From contig CAMDCH010000153.1 in the NCBI GenBank assembly GCA_945889655.1, forward strand, positions 1 to 6,625: 6,625 nucleotides of DNA. The letters run 5' to 3'. This document shows positions 6,149 through 6,625 of this stretch, piece by piece (the first letter of the stretch is position 1; every line of letters starts with the position of its first letter). Made by a program: the position numbers and the translations under genes. The stretch is from SHZT01 sp945889655 (GTDB lineage Bacteria; Gemmatimonadota; Gemmatimonadetes; Gemmatimonadales; GWC2-71-9). Under the pieces are notes generated by a model. The model had not been told where the DNA came from. It did not search any database and saw only the letters and a list, made by a program, of their open reading frames with translations.

Positions 6149-6625
6149 TCAGCGTTTCGCCAGCCAGACCACTACCGCGGCCACCGCCGCGACCACCACC
6201 AGTGCAACCACCAGCCAGGCCATCGGCGGCACTCGGCTCGCGACCCAGGCCCCCGCGGGGGGCGGCGGCAGCCGCACCGCTCCGATCTGCGCGGTCTGCT
6301 TCGATCGATCTCCGATCTCCTGGATTTCGGTGACAAACGCCTGCGCGCTGGCGTAGCGGTCGTCCGGGTGCTTGGCGAGGCACTTGAGGATGACTCGTTC
6401 GAGTCTTCGCGAGAGATCCGGCCGCCGCACCCGGGGTGATTCCGGCGGGTCTTCCACGTGCATGCGGGCCAGCTCGAACCAGTCGGTGGAGCGGAAGGGC
6501 AGCTCACCGGTGGCCGCCTTGTAGAGGGTGACCCCCAGGGCGTAGAGGTCCGAGCGTCCGTCGAGGGGCCGGCCCTGGGCCTGTTCGGGGGACACGTAGT
6601 GCGGCGTTCCGATCGTCATGTTGAC
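6149..6625 (-). CDS. Serine/threonine protein kinase, C-terminal part with terminal membrane helix (partial)
   Basis: The C-terminal 158 codons of a Hanks-type (PknB-like) kinase. The frame is open to the window edge, so the ATP-binding lobe and catalytic loop are outside, and the ATG at 6617-6619 is internal. Visible parts, counted from the edge, are the activation segment and P+1 loop GTPHYVSPEQAQG (6-18, with SPE in the APE position), the subdomain IX aspartate in DGRSDLYALGVTLYKAATG (22-40), and the subdomain XI arginine in KHPDDRYASAQAF (85-97). A short linker with four prolines (120-123) follows, then one hydrophobic helix of Val/Ala/Leu (about 135-155) and the ending LAKR. There is no PASTA, TPR or other extracytoplasmic domain after the helix, so the kinase appears anchored by its tail with the catalytic domain in the cytoplasm. 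It converges on rseP with a 4-nt gap. Substrate and role cannot be told from this fragment. Confidence 0.93.
   Translation of the reverse strand, partial: VNMTIGTPHYVSPEQAQGRPLDGRSDLYALGVTLYKAATGELPFRSTDWFELARMHVEDPPESPRVRRPDLSRRLERVILKCLAKHPDDRYASAQAFVTEIQEIGDRSKQTAQIGAVRLPPPPAGAWVASRVPPMAWLVVALVVVAAVAAVVVWLAKR

Noticed and set aside
6175..6230. CCACC-rich repeat near the kinase 3' end as a tandem repeat or regulatory array
   Set aside because: The irregular repeats simply encode the Val/Ala-rich membrane helix on the - strand; there is no fixed repeat unit.
6617..6619. ATG on the - strand as the start of a small 156-aa protein
   Set aside because: It sits inside the kinase activation segment and the frame stays open to the window edge; a catalytic domain cannot begin there.
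1..6625. Hidden defence, mobile or novel system in the window
   Set aside because: Apart from the 102-nt rpsB-tsf spacer and two junctions under 20 nt, every base is accounted for by conserved housekeeping genes or the kinase. No inverted repeats, CRISPR-like arrays or unassigned genes were seen.

Overview
This is a GC-rich bacterial chromosome segment that is almost entirely coding. It carries a conserved housekeeping cluster on the + strand: rpsB (5' end cut off by the window), tsf, pyrH, frr, cdsA, dxr and rseP. A converging, truncated serine/threonine protein kinase gene lies on the - strand at the right edge. Seven of the eight genes are recognised with high confidence from family motifs. 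The kinase is recognised as a family member, but its specific role is unknown.

Layout: positions 1-843 encode the body and C-terminus of ribosomal protein S2. A 102-nt spacer with a strong stem-loop separates it from tsf (946-1551), which encodes a short-form EF-Ts. From there the genes are packed tightly. tsf/pyrH share one base (TAGTG), pyrH/frr overlap by 4 nt (ATGA), frr/cdsA are 16 nt apart, cdsA/dxr overlap by 4 nt (ATGA), and dxr/rseP overlap by 7 nt. This points to a single transcription unit with translational coupling. It ends at rseP (stop at 6144), 4 nt from the stop of the convergent kinase gene.

The genes link translation (S2, EF-Ts, ribosome recycling factor), nucleotide supply (UMP kinase), membrane building blocks (CDP-diacylglycerol synthase and the first committed MEP-pathway enzyme Dxr) and envelope proteolysis (the RseP-type site-2 protease). 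The order matches the widespread bacterial cluster rpsB-tsf-pyrH-frr-(uppS)-cdsA-dxr-rseP, except that uppS is missing between frr and cdsA.

Organism: high GC with strong GC3 bias (hence many long antisense shadow frames), a Thermus-length EF-Ts, a two-PDZ RseP and a Hanks-type kinase fit a high-GC, probably diderm lineage, for example Gemmatimonadota, Eisenbacteria-like, Myxococcota or Acidobacteriota. This is inference; the window has no decisive taxonomic marker. I found no mobile element, CRISPR array, tRNA, rRNA or novel gene system. The points worth a second look are local: the rpsB-tsf hairpin, the charged S2 tail, the missing uppS, the cdsA start, an unusual Arg in the Dxr active-site segment, and a kinase that ends directly after its membrane helix.
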